14,338 nucleotides of DNA from DASQUP01 sp035641235 (GTDB lineage Bacteria > Actinomycetota > CADDZG01 > WHSQ01), in contig DASQUP010000206.1 of NCBI GenBank assembly GCA_035641235.1, positions 1-14,338 on the forward strand, in the 5' to 3' direction. The translations under genes were made by a program, and so were the position numbers. The notes beneath the pieces were generated by a model. It ran no database searches. It had not been told where the DNA came from and was given only the letters and a program-made list of their open reading frames with translations. Positions 14,162-14,338 of this stretch are shown here, piece after piece (within the stretch, counting starts at the first letter, position 1; the number at the start of each line of letters is the position of its first letter).

Positions 14162-14338
14162 TCACGAGATGATCTCCTGCGACACCCGCTCTAGCGTGAG
14201 GATGCCGCGGTAGCGGTCCTCCTTGTCGACAACGACCGCAACCTGAGTCCGCGATGTCACGATCGAATCCAAGGCGTGGCGCAAAGTGTTTCGGGCAGTA
14301 ACGTACGCACTGAACTTCCGTGTCTTGGCCTCTCCAAC
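14162..14338 (-). CDS. QAT-family ABC transporter ATPase, C-terminal CBS end (partial)
   Basis: Only the last 58 residues are in the window, so Walker motifs cannot be seen. They read as the end of a CBS domain (TARNTLRHALDSIVTS, then VAVVVDKEDRYRGILTLERV), which caps the ATPases of osmoregulatory ProV/OpuA/OpuB-type importers and in OpuA senses ionic strength. Position directly upstream of two matching permeases supports the call. The stop codon at 14162-14164 is 9 bp before the next gene's GTG. Confidence 0.85.
   Translation of the reverse strand, partial: VGEAKTRKFSAYVTARNTLRHALDSIVTSRTQVAVVVDKEDRYRGILTLERVSQEIIS

Overview
The window is GC-rich bacterial DNA, most likely from a soil or aquatic actinobacterium (Actinomycetota, possibly Thermoleophilia- or Acidimicrobiia-like). 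This rests on the base composition, the many GTG starts, chains of 4-bp stop/start overlaps, a probably leaderless promoter, a DUF1684 protein of actinobacterial type, and a polysaccharide locus packed with LuxR-type regulators. The taxonomic call is inference. No RNA gene, insertion sequence or CRISPR array is visible.

Region 1 (1-6673, all minus strand, read right to left) is an exopolysaccharide/surface-glycan operon. Its order is: a canonical NarL/FixJ response regulator (5924-6673), a second regulator with a degenerate receiver (5192-5893), a PqqD-like small protein (4897-5187), an HprK-like protein that has lost its P-loop (3996-4820), a PglF/WbpM/CapD-type membrane nucleotide-sugar 4,6-dehydratase (2101-3999), a third regulator with a degenerate receiver (1562-2104), and a Wzz/Wzc-like chain-length regulator and BY-kinase running off the left edge (1-1565). 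The dehydratase would make the UDP-sugar precursor and the Wzz/BY-kinase would control polymer export and length. One phosphorylatable regulator and two probably phosphorylation-independent ones would tune expression. Two operator candidates are visible: an AGGGGTA-N7-TACCCCT palindrome (5958-5978) and a tandem 22-bp repeat (7024-7067) in a 563-bp gene-free stretch.

Region 2 (7237-9638) holds a secreted type I sulfatase (minus) divergent from a MarR-GNAT fusion regulator (plus). A perfect 24-bp palindrome covers the -10 box and the start codon of the regulator.

Region 3 (9640-11544) holds a fold-type I aminotransferase homologue (minus) whose three main PLP-binding residues are all replaced by hydrophobic residues. 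It diverges from a DUF1684 protein (plus). Terminator-like hairpins lie at both convergent gene ends.

Region 4 (11553-14338, minus) is a glycine betaine/choline-type (QAT family) ABC importer: the CBS end of the ATPase, two permeases overlapping by 4 bp, then a lipoprotein substrate-binding protein. The two lobes of that binding protein are in swapped order, meaning it is circularly permuted relative to ProX/OsmF. A stem-loop separates it from the permeases.

The most unusual items are the permuted binding protein, the aminotransferase pseudoenzyme, the P-loop-less HprK/PqqD pair with two degenerate receivers in the glycan operon, and the 24-bp start-codon palindrome.
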